Source of the DNA: Caballeronia sp. LZ062
Lineage (GTDB): Bacteria > Pseudomonadota > Gammaproteobacteria > Burkholderiales > Burkholderiaceae
NCBI RefSeq assembly: GCF_031450785.1
Contig: NZ_JARTWB010000003.1
Coordinates: forward strand, 124,001 to 188,000
Length of the DNA stretch: 64,000 nucleotides
Direction: 5' to 3'
The position numbers were made by a program, and so were the translations under genes. The stretch's first letter is position 1. Each line of letters starts with the position of its first letter. Positions 29,253-37,493 of the stretch are shown here, piece after piece. The notes under the pieces were generated by a model that saw only the letters and a program-made list of their open reading frames with translations, did no database searches and was not told where the DNA came from.

Positions 29253-30170
29253 ATGACGACACCGCAAGAACTCAAGCAGATCGTATCCGAGGGCCTGCTC
29301 TCTTTTCCCGTGACGGATTTCGACGCACAGGGCAACTTCCGCGCCGACACCTATGCCGAACGTCTCGAATGGCTCGCGCCGTATGGCGCGTCGGCGCTTT
29401 TCGTCGCGGGCGGCACGGGGGAATTCTTCTCGCTTACGCAACCCGAATATTCGCAGATCGTGCGCACGGCCACCGAAGTCTGCAAGGGCAAGGTGCCGAT
29501 CCTCGCGGGTGCGGGCGGCCCGACGCGCACGGCCATCGCGTTCGCGCAGGAAGCGGAAAAGAACGGGGCGCAAGGCATTCTGCTGATGCCGCACTACCTG
29601 ACCGAAGCGTCGCAGGAAGGCATCGCCGCGCACGCGGAACAGGTCTGCAAGGCCGTGCCGAACATGGGCATCATCATCTATAACCGCGCGAACTCGAAGC
29701 TGAACGCGGACATGCTCGAGCGTCTCGCGGACCGTTGCCCGAACCTCATCGGCTTCAAGGACGGCGTGGGCGAAATCGAGGCAATGGTCACGATCCGCCG
29801 CCGTCTCGGCGACCGCTTCTCGTATCTCGGCGGCCTGCCGACGGCCGAAGTCTACGCGGCGGCGTACAAGGCGCTGGGCGTGCCGGTGTATTCGTCGGCC
29901 GTGTTTAACTTCATCCCCAAGACGGCGATGCAGTTCTACCGCGCCATTGCCGCCAACGACCATGAGACGACGGGCAAGCTCATCGACGAGTTCTTCCTGC
30001 CGTATCTGGCCATTCGCAATCGTCGTCCGGGCTATGCCGTGAGTATCGTGAAGGCCGGCGCGAAGCTCGTCGGACACGATGCCGGTCCGGTGCGCGCGCC
30101 GCTGACCGATCTGACCGATGAAGAAGTGGCCCAGCTCGATGCGTTGATCAAGAAGCTCGGCGCACAGTAA
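29253..30170 (+). CDS. kdgD: 5-dehydro-4-deoxyglucarate dehydratase
   Basis: A 305-residue DapA/NAL-family lyase converting 5-dehydro-4-deoxy-D-glucarate to 2,5-dioxopentanoate (alpha-ketoglutarate semialdehyde) plus CO2 and water. The Schiff-base lysine is K169 ([10 protein letters not shown]) and the catalytic tyrosine Y143 (IIYNRAN); [10 protein letters not shown] near residue 53 is the substrate-carboxylate loop in this subfamily. Its partner garD is divergent. The product is also the end of the non-phosphorylative arabinose route encoded at 6-12 kb. A GC-rich hairpin follows the gene. Confidence 0.93.
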   Translation: MTTPQELKQIVSEGLLSFPVTDFDAQGNFRADTYAERLEWLAPYGASALFVAGGTGEFFSLTQPEYSQIVRTATEVCKGKVPILAGAGGPTRTAIAFAQEAEKNGAQGILLMPHYLTEASQEGIAAHAEQVCKAVPNMGIIIYNRANSKLNADMLERLADRCPNLIGFKDGVGEIEAMVTIRRRLGDRFSYLGGLPTAEVYAAAYKALGVPVYSSAVFNFIPKTAMQFYRAIAANDHETTGKLIDEFFLPYLAIRNRRPGYAVSIVKAGAKLVGHDAGPVRAPLTDLTDEEVAQLDALIKKLGAQ

Positions 30171-30188
30171 CGCGCCATCGCTTCGGGA

Positions 30189-30232
30189 CGCCCCGAGCGT
30201 CGGACATGGCTCCGGCGCCCGGGGCGTTTCAA
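30189..30232 (+). terminator. Terminator hairpin after kdgD
   Basis: A 7-base GC stem (CGCCCCG / CGGGGCG), then TTTCAATT, 19 bases after the kdgD stop. The loop is long, with an additional possible inner stem. Confidence 0.65.
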
Positions 30233-30239
30233 TTGCGGC

Positions 30240-30572
30240 TCACGAAGCGGCAATCACCCGCAGTTCGAGTGCATCGCCGTCCGCAGCGATCTCAAGCAGA
30301 CGATCCACGTTGGGATGCGCCCCCGGACGATTGCGCGCGTCCGCCGTATGTTCGGCGAATACCGCAAGTCCATGCTCGGCGGCCTGCGCGTTGAGCGCGC
30401 CGAAGGTCTGCTTCAGATAGTGATACACCGCGAGCGAGCCCTGCTTGCCCGGCTTATTTTCGATGCTCGCGATCACATCGCCCTTCGCATCGATCAGATC
30501 GATGCGCTCGATGCCTTCGATGGAAGGCAGTTGCGCCAGGTTGTCCTTGAATACGTTGCTCGGCTGAATCAC
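30240..30572 (-). CDS. DUF2322 family protein
   Basis: A 110-residue small soluble protein. Conserved-looking segments LPSIEGIERIDLIDAKGDVI, ASIENKPGKQGSLAVYHYL and FAEHTADARNRPGAHPNVDR match the DUF2322 family of proteobacteria. No function is known. It lies alone between the kdgD terminator and a porin gene on the same strand; its stop is 8 bases from the kdgD terminator, so expression depends on its own promoter upstream, in the 58 bases before the porin stop or within a porin read-through. Confidence 0.8.
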   Translation of the reverse strand: MIQPSNVFKDNLAQLPSIEGIERIDLIDAKGDVIASIENKPGKQGSLAVYHYLKQTFGALNAQAAEHGLAVFAEHTADARNRPGAHPNVDRLLEIAADGDALELRVIAAS

Positions 30573-30630
30573 GAAAGACGCTCCGTCATGGTCGGTGAAT
30601 TGAGGCGAAGTATCTTAATCGATTCACGCA

Positions 30631-31755
30631 TCAGAAGACGTGCATGAGGCCGACATACGCGCCGGTCTGCGATTCGCCGGCAAGCGGGCTCGTGCTCGTG
30701 CTCGCGTCGGAATTGCGCGGCGTGGCGAAGACGGAGAACGTGCCGTTCGCGCTGTTACGCACGTAAGCCACAGTGCCGTAGACGAAGGTGCGCTTCGTGA
30801 AGTTGTAGGTCGTGCCGAGTGCATAGAGCATGGCGTGACTCGCGGGATCGTGCGATGCATCGCCCGTTCCCTCGCCTACGTGCACATAGAAACCGGACGC
30901 CGTGACGGCCCATTGCGGCGTCGCCTGATAGGTCGCGCCGAGCCAGTAGTGATCGGCGCTGTCGGAAATGCCCGCGGGTGTATCCGGCGCTGCGTAGTGC
31001 GTGTAGGCGGCCTGCACCTTGAACTTGTCGATCTTCAGATTCGCGCCGACGAAGTATTCCCGCGACGAGACGAAGATATTGGTCATGCGCCCGTTCTGGT
31101 CACGCAGTTCGTCGTAGATGCCGCGCACGTCGAGAAGCGGTGAGTGATAGGTCAGCATGATGCCTTCCGAGCGGCCGAATTCGCCCGGCGCGCCGCTGTT
31201 GAATGCGCCCGGCTGATTGCCGAATGCATACTGGCCCTGAACGTCGAAGCCGTGAAACACGGGACTGTGATATTCGACGTTGTTGTTCGTCTGCTGCCAA
31301 TTGCGGCCGCGCACGAGCGATGCAGACGACACTGCCTCCTGCACCATCGGATCGAACTCCCACACGCCGTCGCTATCGATGAACAGATTGCGGCCCGCCT
31401 GAATCTGGCCCCACGTCTTCGAATTGAGGCCCACATAAGCGCGGCGCGAGAACATGCGGTCGCCGCCCGTTCTGCCGTTCATGATCTGCATTGCGGTCTC
31501 CAGATCGAAGACGGCGGTCATGCCGCCACCCAGGTCTTCGACGCCTTTGAGCCCGAACATGCTCGTACCCCAATCGCCGCCTTCCGCGCTCCATCGCGTC
31601 GCGTTGCCGCCCGCGCCGTTTGCCACGTGATTGAGATATTCGATGCCGCCGTCGAGCCGGCCGTACATGGTGACGGTGGACTGCGCCCAGGCGCTCGCGG
31701 ATGCGAACAGCGCGCAACCGGCCGCGGTGCAGAAACGGATGTGCATGGCTTTCAT
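30631..31755 (-). CDS. Gram-negative general porin (Burkholderia OmpC type)
   Basis: A 374-residue outer-membrane porin. The ATG at 31755 has AGGAG upstream and gives a signal peptide ending SASAWAQ; the mature protein begins STVTMYGRLDGGIEYLNHVA, the usual start of betaproteobacterial 16-strand porins. Conserved strands such as SMFGLKGVEDLGGGMTAVFD and SRRAYVGLNSKTWGQIQAGR are present and the chain ends in Phe (YVGLMHVF), the BAM recognition signal. It forms a trimeric channel for small hydrophilic solutes. It may aid uptake of the sugars and sugar acids handled nearby, but general porins are not substrate-specific. Confidence 0.93.
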   Translation of the reverse strand: MKAMHIRFCTAAGCALFASASAWAQSTVTMYGRLDGGIEYLNHVANGAGGNATRWSAEGGDWGTSMFGLKGVEDLGGGMTAVFDLETAMQIMNGRTGGDRMFSRRAYVGLNSKTWGQIQAGRNLFIDSDGVWEFDPMVQEAVSSASLVRGRNWQQTNNNVEYHSPVFHGFDVQGQYAFGNQPGAFNSGAPGEFGRSEGIMLTYHSPLLDVRGIYDELRDQNGRMTNIFVSSREYFVGANLKIDKFKVQAAYTHYAAPDTPAGISDSADHYWLGATYQATPQWAVTASGFYVHVGEGTGDASHDPASHAMLYALGTTYNFTKRTFVYGTVAYVRNSANGTFSVFATPRNSDASTSTSPLAGESQTGAYVGLMHVF

Positions 31756-31918
31756 TATCGTGATGCTCCTCATGTCGGGCGTGCCGCAGTGATGCTGGCG
31801 GACGTAGCGGGGAACGTAGCACTATCCGCAAAAGCTTGCACGGATGACATGGCGGCAACGCGCGCATCGGCGGTGTATTGCAGCCGTCTTGCGTGTCCGC
31901 CGTTTTCAAGTCCCCAAG

Positions 31919-31957
31919 CGAAAACGGGCGGCAACGGCCCGACGCCGTTACCGCCCC
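31919..31957 (-). terminator. Terminator of the curli operon
   Basis: On the minus strand a 12-base stem with one mismatch (31926-31937 pairing with 31945-31956) is followed by GTTTTC. It lies 31 bases after the stop of the csgA-like gene. Confidence 0.8.
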
Positions 31958-31987
31958 AAAGTACCACCGACGAAGCGCGAAGCGTGC

Positions 31988-32977
31988 TTAGTGCTGCGCG
32001 ATGGTCGTCTTGTTGCCCGAGCCGAATTGCGACACGATCGCGACGTTACCCGTGCCGGCTTGCGTGACCGTCGCCGAGTTGCCGACGCCGGCCTGACCGA
32101 TCAGGCCGTAGTTGTCATAGCCCGATTGCGACGCCGAGATGATGTTGGCATCGCCGAACTGCGCAGCCAGCAGGGTCGATTCGAACGAGGCTTCCTGATC
32201 CAGATGCGCCTGGTTCGTCTTGCCAACTTGCAGTACGCCAGCCTTGTTGCCCGAACCGGAGTTCTGGTCGATCGAAGCAGTCTGGTCGTAGCCGTTCTGC
32301 ACGATGCCAGCCTGGTCGTTCGACGAGAAGTGCTGGTTGACCGTTGCATGACCGTAGCCGTCGCCGCTTTGCGAGATGTACGTCGTTTCGCCGCTCGCGC
32401 CGATCTGAAGCACGGTGGCGAGGTTCACGCTCGCCGATGCGTTCTGGCTGATCGTCGTCGTGTTGTAACCGCCGTTGCTCGAATCGGTGTTGGCGATGGC
32501 CGCGCCCGTTTGCTTGATCGACACGTTGTCATGCACTTCGTTCGTCTGCTTGACGTGCGCGTCCGTGCCCGAACCCGTGCCTGCCTGATTGATCGCGATG
32601 GTGTTGTATCCGCCGCCGGTCGTTTCGACGAGCGCCTTGTCCGCGCCGACGGTCTGCGTGATCGACGTATTATTGCCGACGGTCGTGTCCTGCTTCACGG
32701 TCGCCGTTTCATACGACGCGGCTTTCGAGCTGCTTTGCTGGATCGTCGTCGTGTTGTAGCCGCCGTTCTTCGACTCGACATCCGCGTTTGCGCCGTTCGC
32801 GCTTTGCAGAACCGTCACGTTGTCGTAGCTCGACTTCTGTTGATCGACATTAGCCGTGTTGCTCACGCCGACTTGCGAAACGAACGCCTTCTCGCCGGTG
32901 GAACCGTCCACTGCGAAAGCCGACGTGGAAGCCAGCGTTGCCAGACCCATAGCGATGATGATTGCCTTGACTTTCAT
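31988..32977 (-). CDS. csgA: Curlin-repeat amyloid subunit (CsgA-like)
   Basis: A 329-residue secreted protein with signal peptide ending TSAFA. The mature chain is made almost wholly of Gln/Asn-rich beta-strand repeats of the curlin kind: repeated xxxQxGxxNxAxxxQ-like text (SVTQAGTGNVAIVSQ-type). It is twice the length of E. coli CsgA. A larger period is visible: GGYNT recurs at residues 72, 122 and 169 with about 48-residue spacing, and GYG/GYD at 207, 229 and 286. It is the last gene of the operon after csgE, csgF, csgG and csgB, so it is the likely major fibre subunit of an extracellular amyloid for adhesion and biofilm. Confidence 0.88.
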   Translation of the reverse strand: MKVKAIIIAMGLATLASTSAFAVDGSTGEKAFVSQVGVSNTANVDQQKSSYDNVTVLQSANGANADVESKNGGYNTTTIQQSSSKAASYETATVKQDTTVGNNTSITQTVGADKALVETTGGGYNTIAINQAGTGSGTDAHVKQTNEVHDNVSIKQTGAAIANTDSSNGGYNTTTISQNASASVNLATVLQIGASGETTYISQSGDGYGHATVNQHFSSNDQAGIVQNGYDQTASIDQNSGSGNKAGVLQVGKTNQAHLDQEASFESTLLAAQFGDANIISASQSGYDNYGLIGQAGVGNSATVTQAGTGNVAIVSQFGSGNKTTIAQH

Positions 32978-33142
32978 TTTTATTTGCCTCGTTGATAGAT
33001 GTTTTAGGTACGACGATTCACTGACGTTTAGTCACCCTTAACGTATCCGGCCCTCTCCGTCGGATACGATCCCACTCCCCTTACCTCAACCACACACACT
33101 GGTCTCCTCGCACCCCGGTGACAACCGGACGAGAAACACTGC

Positions 33143-33700
33143 CTACTTCATGAGGACCGCAGCCCGCGCTCCGTTGCCGGTCTGCGTGACCGACAAGCCG
33201 GAGCCGTTGCGGCTCTGCAAGATCGAAACTTCGTTGTTGTTGCCGAGCTGCGTCACCTGCGACGACATTGAGGTTCCAGTCTGCGTCACCGTCGCCTCGT
33301 TGCCGCTACCGCTTTGCACTGCAATTGACCGGTTGTACTGCCCGGCCTGATAACCGTTGTACTGATTGGCGTTGCCGCTTTGCTGCAGCACCGACCAGTT
33401 ATCGCTGCCGGCCTGAGCCGTCACTGCCACGTTCGCGATGCCCGTCTGGTTCGCGACGAGGCCGTTCTGCCCCGCCTGAACGCCGATGACGCGATTGTTT
33501 GCGCCATGCTGCGTGACGCGTGCAACCTGTGTCGCGCCGCCGAAACCCGGCTCGGGCGGTCCGAAGTCCGATACCGGAGACAAGTCCGCCGCGAAGACCG
33601 CGAGCGACAGGCTCACGATCGCGAACATGCCGGCGCATAACGCGACCTTCGATGCACGCCACGGCGCGCGCGGCGGCGATAGTTGGTTATCGTTGATCAT
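33143..33700 (-). CDS. csgB: Curlin-repeat minor subunit/nucleator (CsgB-like)
   Basis: A 185-residue exported protein. The N terminus is long and basic before a hydrophobic signal (VALCAGMFAIVSLSLAVFAA), and the mature part has five or so curlin units such as ANRVIGVQ-type, QSGNANQYNGYQAGQYNRSI and GSGNEATVTQTG. It ends in the basic GARAAVLMK; CsgB of E. coli also ends in a basic last repeat that anchors it at the cell. It follows csgG by 4 bases and precedes the csgA-like gene by 165 bases. The nucleator role is inferred from size, basic end and position. Confidence 0.85.
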   Translation of the reverse strand: MINDNQLSPPRAPWRASKVALCAGMFAIVSLSLAVFAADLSPVSDFGPPEPGFGGATQVARVTQHGANNRVIGVQAGQNGLVANQTGIANVAVTAQAGSDNWSVLQQSGNANQYNGYQAGQYNRSIAVQSGSGNEATVTQTGTSMSSQVTQLGNNNEVSILQSRNGSGLSVTQTGNGARAAVLMK

Positions 33701-33704
33701 CGAA

Positions 33705-34625
33705 TCAGCTCCCCATGGCCTTAGGCGGATCGATCTTCACCGCGCTATACGGCGGGTTCACGTCTTCCATGGTTTGCACATAGCCCTGGTTTTCCTGCAG
33801 ATACCGCTGCATGGTCGGGTCGTACCAGTCCTTCATGTCTTTGAGCGCCCATGTCTGGTTCGCGACGCCCTGCACGATCAGGTGCACGAGCGCCGATTCG
33901 ATCGCTTCGTTCACGCACAGTTGTTGCGGCTCGTTGCGCGTCATGCCGATCTCGGCCTGCAGCAAGTCCTTGAAGCCGATGAAGCGATACACGCCCGTAT
34001 CGACCTGAATGGAATAGATGGTCTTGGTGGTCGATACGCTATTGAGAATCGCGCCGTTGCGAATATCGACTGCGCGCAGGTTCACCGTCACCTGGTCGAC
34101 CCGGTACTGCTGCGACGCGGAGATGCCGAGATACGCGACGCCCGCGCCGCCCGTGCGAATGTTCGAGTCGTAGCCGACGATGCCGCCTTCCAGCACGATG
34201 TTCGCAGGCGCGAGCGCGCCGATCTGCGGGATCGCATTCTTCTTGTCGTCGGGCGTCTCGAGCGCACGCATGATCTTGCGCTCGGTCAACAGGTCTTGCA
34301 GGTTCTCGCGCTCGACGGGCTGAAACCAGCCGGAATCGCGCATGGCCTTGACGAGAAACGACGCGCCGCCTTGCGTGACTTGCGACGAGAACGAACTGTC
34401 CGGCGACGGCTTGTATTGACCGGTCAGATCGCGAAAACCGTACACAGCCGCGAAGATCTTGCCCTTGGGCGGCGGCAAGTGCGTGAGATCGCGCGTGACC
34501 CGCGTGGGCGGCGTGAGCGTCGCGTTGCCCGCGGAAGGCATCGGTTGCGTGACGCAGCCGGTCATCAGCATGGCGGCGGCGAGCGTGGCGCCGAGCGCGG
34601 CGGTCCTGAGTGTGTTCTTGTTCAT
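33705..34625 (-). CDS. csgG: Curli secretion channel lipoprotein
   Basis: A 306-residue outer-membrane lipoprotein forming the nonameric curli export pore. The signal ends with lipobox LMTGC, and the mature protein has CsgG blocks: KIFAAVYGFRDLTGQYKPSP, SQVTQGGASFLVKAMRDSGW, FQPVERENLQDLLTERKI and ASQQYRVDQVTVNLRAVD. It is slightly longer than the E. coli protein (277) because of an extended C terminus. It is encoded between csgF (18 bases upstream) and csgB (4 bases downstream), the canonical order. Confidence 0.96.
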   Translation of the reverse strand: MNKNTLRTAALGATLAAAMLMTGCVTQPMPSAGNATLTPPTRVTRDLTHLPPPKGKIFAAVYGFRDLTGQYKPSPDSSFSSQVTQGGASFLVKAMRDSGWFQPVERENLQDLLTERKIMRALETPDDKKNAIPQIGALAPANIVLEGGIVGYDSNIRTGGAGVAYLGISASQQYRVDQVTVNLRAVDIRNGAILNSVSTTKTIYSIQVDTGVYRFIGFKDLLQAEIGMTRNEPQQLCVNEAIESALVHLIVQGVANQTWALKDMKDWYDPTMQRYLQENQGYVQTMEDVNPPYSAVKIDPPKAMGS

Positions 34626-34643
34626 GGCTGATGTGCGCTCGTC

Positions 34644-35102
34644 TTACTGGCCGTTACCGACGATGAAAGTAGTGGATGCGCCGGTCGTCTTGTCGGTCGT
34701 CGTCACTTGCAGATTGCCGCCGGTGACTTGCGTGATCGCAATCGAGAAGTTGCCCGTGTTGATCGTGCCCGGATGCAGCGTACCGTCGGTGCCGACGACC
34801 GAACTCGAAATCGACGACGCCACGCGCGACAGAATCGCCTGTTGCAGTTGCGTATTGAACTGGTCGAGCGTGGACTGACCGCCCATCAGGCTGTCCGTGG
34901 ATGGATCCTTGTACTTGTTCTGCGCGTTCGCTTCGTTCAGCAGATTCGGTCCGTTCAGCGGATTGCCGCCGAAGTTGGGATTCACCGGCTCATACACGAG
35001 CGTCGTGGCGTGGGCGGCGAGCGGCATCAATAGCGGCACCGAGAGCGGCACCGAGAGCGCGCAGGCGAGCATCGCGCTGCGGACAAGCGCATTGGTTTTC
35101 AT
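34644..35102 (-). CDS. csgF: Curli assembly factor CsgF
   Basis: A 152-residue secreted protein. After a signal peptide ending AAHA the mature N terminus TTLVYEPVNPNFGGNPLNGP is the CsgF segment that plugs into CsgG, followed by DQFNTQLQQAILSRVASSIS and a beta-rich C-terminal domain. It couples the CsgG pore to the CsgB nucleator at the cell surface. The ATG at 35102 has a GGGGA-type ribosome site. It lies 32 bases after csgE. Confidence 0.93.
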   Translation of the reverse strand: MKTNALVRSAMLACALSVPLSVPLLMPLAAHATTLVYEPVNPNFGGNPLNGPNLLNEANAQNKYKDPSTDSLMGGQSTLDQFNTQLQQAILSRVASSISSSVVGTDGTLHPGTINTGNFSIAITQVTGGNLQVTTTDKTTGASTTFIVGNGQ

Positions 35103-35134
35103 CGTGTTCCCCGTAGTTGGCCGTGTTGCTTTTA

Positions 35135-35797
35135 TTAGAGTTCGTCGTTCGCCATGTCGGCGTCGCGAAAGAGCAGGCGCGTGAGGTCGGCCTGCATGAC
35201 GTTCTGGAACGCCACGTGTGCCGCGCCTTCCGCAACGGGCCGCACATTGGCCCGCGCAATCGGCAAGAACGCCTGAAAGACGCGGCGCTGACCGAACTCG
35301 ACCCAGACGAGGCTGCCGTAGCGCGCCGATGGACGCTCGTGCACCGAGACGATGTAACGCTCGGACAGGGGGATGGCGCCCCATGCTTGAGCGAACCAGT
35401 TATAGAAGTCCTGCCCCGCGAGCGTCACGGTGTCAGTGGTCACAGCACCGCCGAGCGCATCGTCGAGCGGCTTTTCGCTCGTCACGTCGACGGTGCGCGC
35501 GCGCGGCGTTCCGGCGAGCGTCGCGCTCTTTTCGAGCGCTTCGGATGCGTTCACCGTGCCGCGCGGCGAAAGCGGCGCACCGTTCGCGGCAGGCAGTGGC
35601 GTGGTCCGGCCGACAGGACTGGGCGTCGGCGTCGTGGGCAGCGAAATCAGCGGTTGCGCGGCATCCGACGACTGCACATGCGCGGCCGAAACCGTTTCGT
35701 CGTCCTGAGCATATGCATGGCCTGCACATGCCGATGAAGCGATGATCCACACTGCGATTGCGCGCCCTTTGATGGGCGCATTCTTCTCTCGCTGCAT
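35135..35797 (-). CDS. csgE: Curli secretion chaperone CsgE with long N-terminal extension
   Basis: A 220-residue periplasmic protein. The C-terminal half is CsgE: GQDFYNWFAQAWGAIPLSER, VHERPSARYGSLVWVEF and a DMANDEL end that parallels E. coli (NERPSARWGS, DLAHDEF). E. coli CsgE has only about 130 residues; here 85 extra residues rich in Thr, Pro, Ser and Ala lie between the signal peptide (ending GHAYA) and the domain. CsgE caps the periplasmic face of CsgG and delivers CsgA. It is the first gene of the operon. The ATG at 35797 is favoured by a GGGGA site; an ATG at 35821 is the alternative. Confidence 0.92.
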   Translation of the reverse strand: MQREKNAPIKGRAIAVWIIASSACAGHAYAQDDETVSAAHVQSSDAAQPLISLPTTPTPSPVGRTTPLPAANGAPLSPRGTVNASEALEKSATLAGTPRARTVDVTSEKPLDDALGGAVTTDTVTLAGQDFYNWFAQAWGAIPLSERYIVSVHERPSARYGSLVWVEFGQRRVFQAFLPIARANVRPVAEGAAHVAFQNVMQADLTRLLFRDADMANDEL

Positions 35798-35897
35798 GAC
35801 TTCCCCGTATGCCCTTGGCACTATGGTGCAGCCTTCAGGCGTTGCTTGTTGTTATTCGTTAGACGGAACGAATTTTGCGCAAAACCGGGGACGCAAT

Positions 35898-35915
35898 ATG
35901 TGGCGCGCGCCACAT
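35898..35915. promoter_or_regulatory. Perfect 18-bp palindrome upstream of the curli operon
   Basis: ATGTGGCGCGCGCCACAT is its own reverse complement and lies 101 bases upstream of csgE and about 150 bases before the small divergent ORF. It has the size and symmetry of a dimeric regulator site. A second short palindrome, TTTTGCGCAAAA, is at 35873-35884. Confidence 0.55.
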
Positions 35916-35928
35916 TAATCTGACGAAA

Positions 35929-35945
35929 GTTTCAGGCTTTGAAAC
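35929..35945. promoter_or_regulatory. Inverted repeat GTTTCA-N5-TGAAAC upstream of the curli operon
   Basis: Two perfect 6-base arms separated by 5 bases, 14 bases from the 18-bp palindrome. It may be a second operator. No binding protein can be named. Confidence 0.4.
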
Positions 35946-36067
35946 GTGCTTGAAAACCGCTGCGTAAGGCGTTTTGGCGGCTGCTGAGATGGAAACGTTT
36001 GCGCGCGCCGCGGTATCGTTTCCGAGCGTGCAACCGCGTCTCGGCTGTTGGTCTCACAGAGACGCGT

Positions 36068-36274
36068 GTGCGCGTCAGCGTGGTCGCGGTTTCGCCTCCG
36101 GCGGCCCTCACTGCCTTGCTGCGACTGGCTTTGCAGCGAGAGCAGCCGGATTGGCATAGCGAGTGCATTAGGAAACTCGACCGCGACACCATGAACAACC
36201 TGCGCTGCGGCGCGAAGACCGTCAACGAGGCCATCGGCGATACGGTGAAAATGCTGCATCAAATCGGCTTGTGA
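36068..36274 (+). CDS. Possible small protein of unknown function, divergent from csgE
   Basis: A 68-residue frame from a GTG at 36068 (start uncertain; the frame is open to a TTG at 35999). About 79% of third codon positions are G or C, and the last 40 codons look strongly coding (DRDTMNNLRCGAKTVNEAIG). The predicted protein is helical with two cysteines; I recognise no family. Its place, divergent from the curli operon with palindromes between, is where csgD regulators are found in enterics, but it is not CsgD-like in size. No strong ribosome site is seen. It converges on the alpha/beta hydrolase gene. Confidence 0.4.
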   Translation: MRVSVVAVSPPAALTALLRLALQREQPDWHSECIRKLDRDTMNNLRCGAKTVNEAIGDTVKMLHQIGL

Positions 36275-36338
36275 CAATGCGACTTCGTTTCGAACTCCTA
36301 CGTTTGCTTTTAGGGCCACGCACCGGCGTGGCACTGCG

Positions 36339-37364
36339 TCACATACGATCCACCGCGATGACCGCATCGGCGAATGCCTTCGGTGCTTCCTGCGGCAGAT
36401 TGTGGCCCACGCCGCCGCCCACGTCGATATGCCGATACTTGCCCGTGAACTTCTTCGCATACGCGGACGGGTTCGGATGCGGGGCCGCGTTGGCGTCGCC
36501 TTCCATCGTGATGGTCGGAACCGTGATCGACGGTGCGGCGGCGAGACGCTTTTCCAGCGCGTCGTACTGCGGCTCGCCTTCGACAAGACCCAGACGCCAG
36601 CGATAGTTGTGAATCACGACCGCGACGTGATCCGGGTTGTCGAAGGCTTGCGCTGAACGCTCGAACGTCCCATCGTCGAAATGCCATTGCGGCGATGCCG
36701 TTTGCCAGATGAGCTTTGAGAACTCGCGGCGGTTTGCTTCATAACCTGCGCGGCCGCGCTCGGTCGCGAAGTAAAACTGGTACCACCACGCGTACTCGGC
36801 TTTGGGCGGCAACGGCGCGCGGTTCGCTTCCTGACTGCCGATTAGATAACCGCTCACCGACACGAGCGCCTTGCAACGCTCCGGCCACAGCGCAGCGACG
36901 ATGTCGGCAGTGCGCGCGCCCCAGTCGAAGCCCGCGACCAGCGCCTTCTGAATGCGCAACGCGTCCATCAACGCGATGATGTCCACGGCGACGACCGCCT
37001 GCTGCCCATTGCGCGGCGTATCCGCCGAGAGAAAGCGCGTGGACCCGTAGCCGCGCAGATAAGGCACGATCACGCGATAACCGGCAGCCGCGAGCATCGG
37101 CGCGACTTCGACGAAGCTATGAATGTCGTAAGGCCAGCCGTGCAAGAGAATGACGGGCGGGCCGTTTTCGGGGCCGACCTGCGCATAGCCGATATTGAGC
37201 GTGCCCGCGTTGATCTGGCGGATATCGCCGAAGGACGTCGCGTTCGTTGTCGTTACCGACTGCGCCCGAACCAGCCCACTGAAACCCAGCTGCATCGCGC
37301 CAATACCGGCGATGGTCGCACCAAGCAAGCGGCGGCGCGTGCCGTTAATGTTCTCCGTCATCAT
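36339..37364 (-). CDS. Tat-exported alpha/beta hydrolase (epoxide hydrolase-like)
   Basis: A 341-residue alpha/beta-fold hydrolase with a twin-arginine signal (TRRRLLGATIAGIGAMQLGF) ending near LVRAQ. The fold's oxyanion motif is VILLHGWPYD; the nucleophile elbow is VAGFDWGART with Asp as nucleophile, as in epoxide hydrolases and haloalkane dehalogenases, and the catalytic His is in GVGHNLPQE. Cap-domain text includes EYAWWYQFYFATERG. Export of a member of this class is uncommon but recurrent. It is divergent from a LysR regulator 129 bases away, which probably controls it. Substrate unknown. Confidence 0.88.
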   Translation of the reverse strand: MMTENINGTRRRLLGATIAGIGAMQLGFSGLVRAQSVTTTNATSFGDIRQINAGTLNIGYAQVGPENGPPVILLHGWPYDIHSFVEVAPMLAAAGYRVIVPYLRGYGSTRFLSADTPRNGQQAVVAVDIIALMDALRIQKALVAGFDWGARTADIVAALWPERCKALVSVSGYLIGSQEANRAPLPPKAEYAWWYQFYFATERGRAGYEANRREFSKLIWQTASPQWHFDDGTFERSAQAFDNPDHVAVVIHNYRWRLGLVEGEPQYDALEKRLAAAPSITVPTITMEGDANAAPHPNPSAYAKKFTGKYRHIDVGGGVGHNLPQEAPKAFADAVIAVDRM

Positions 37365-37493
37365 CCCTCTCCACTACGTGTCGTCGATGGAAGGCATGAT
37401 GTGCGCGTTGCGCCGTCAGAGCAAGAGCAACAAAGTTCACGTATCGTTGCTCTGCGGACAACGCTCATGAAGCTTTGAAACGGAGAAACGGCC

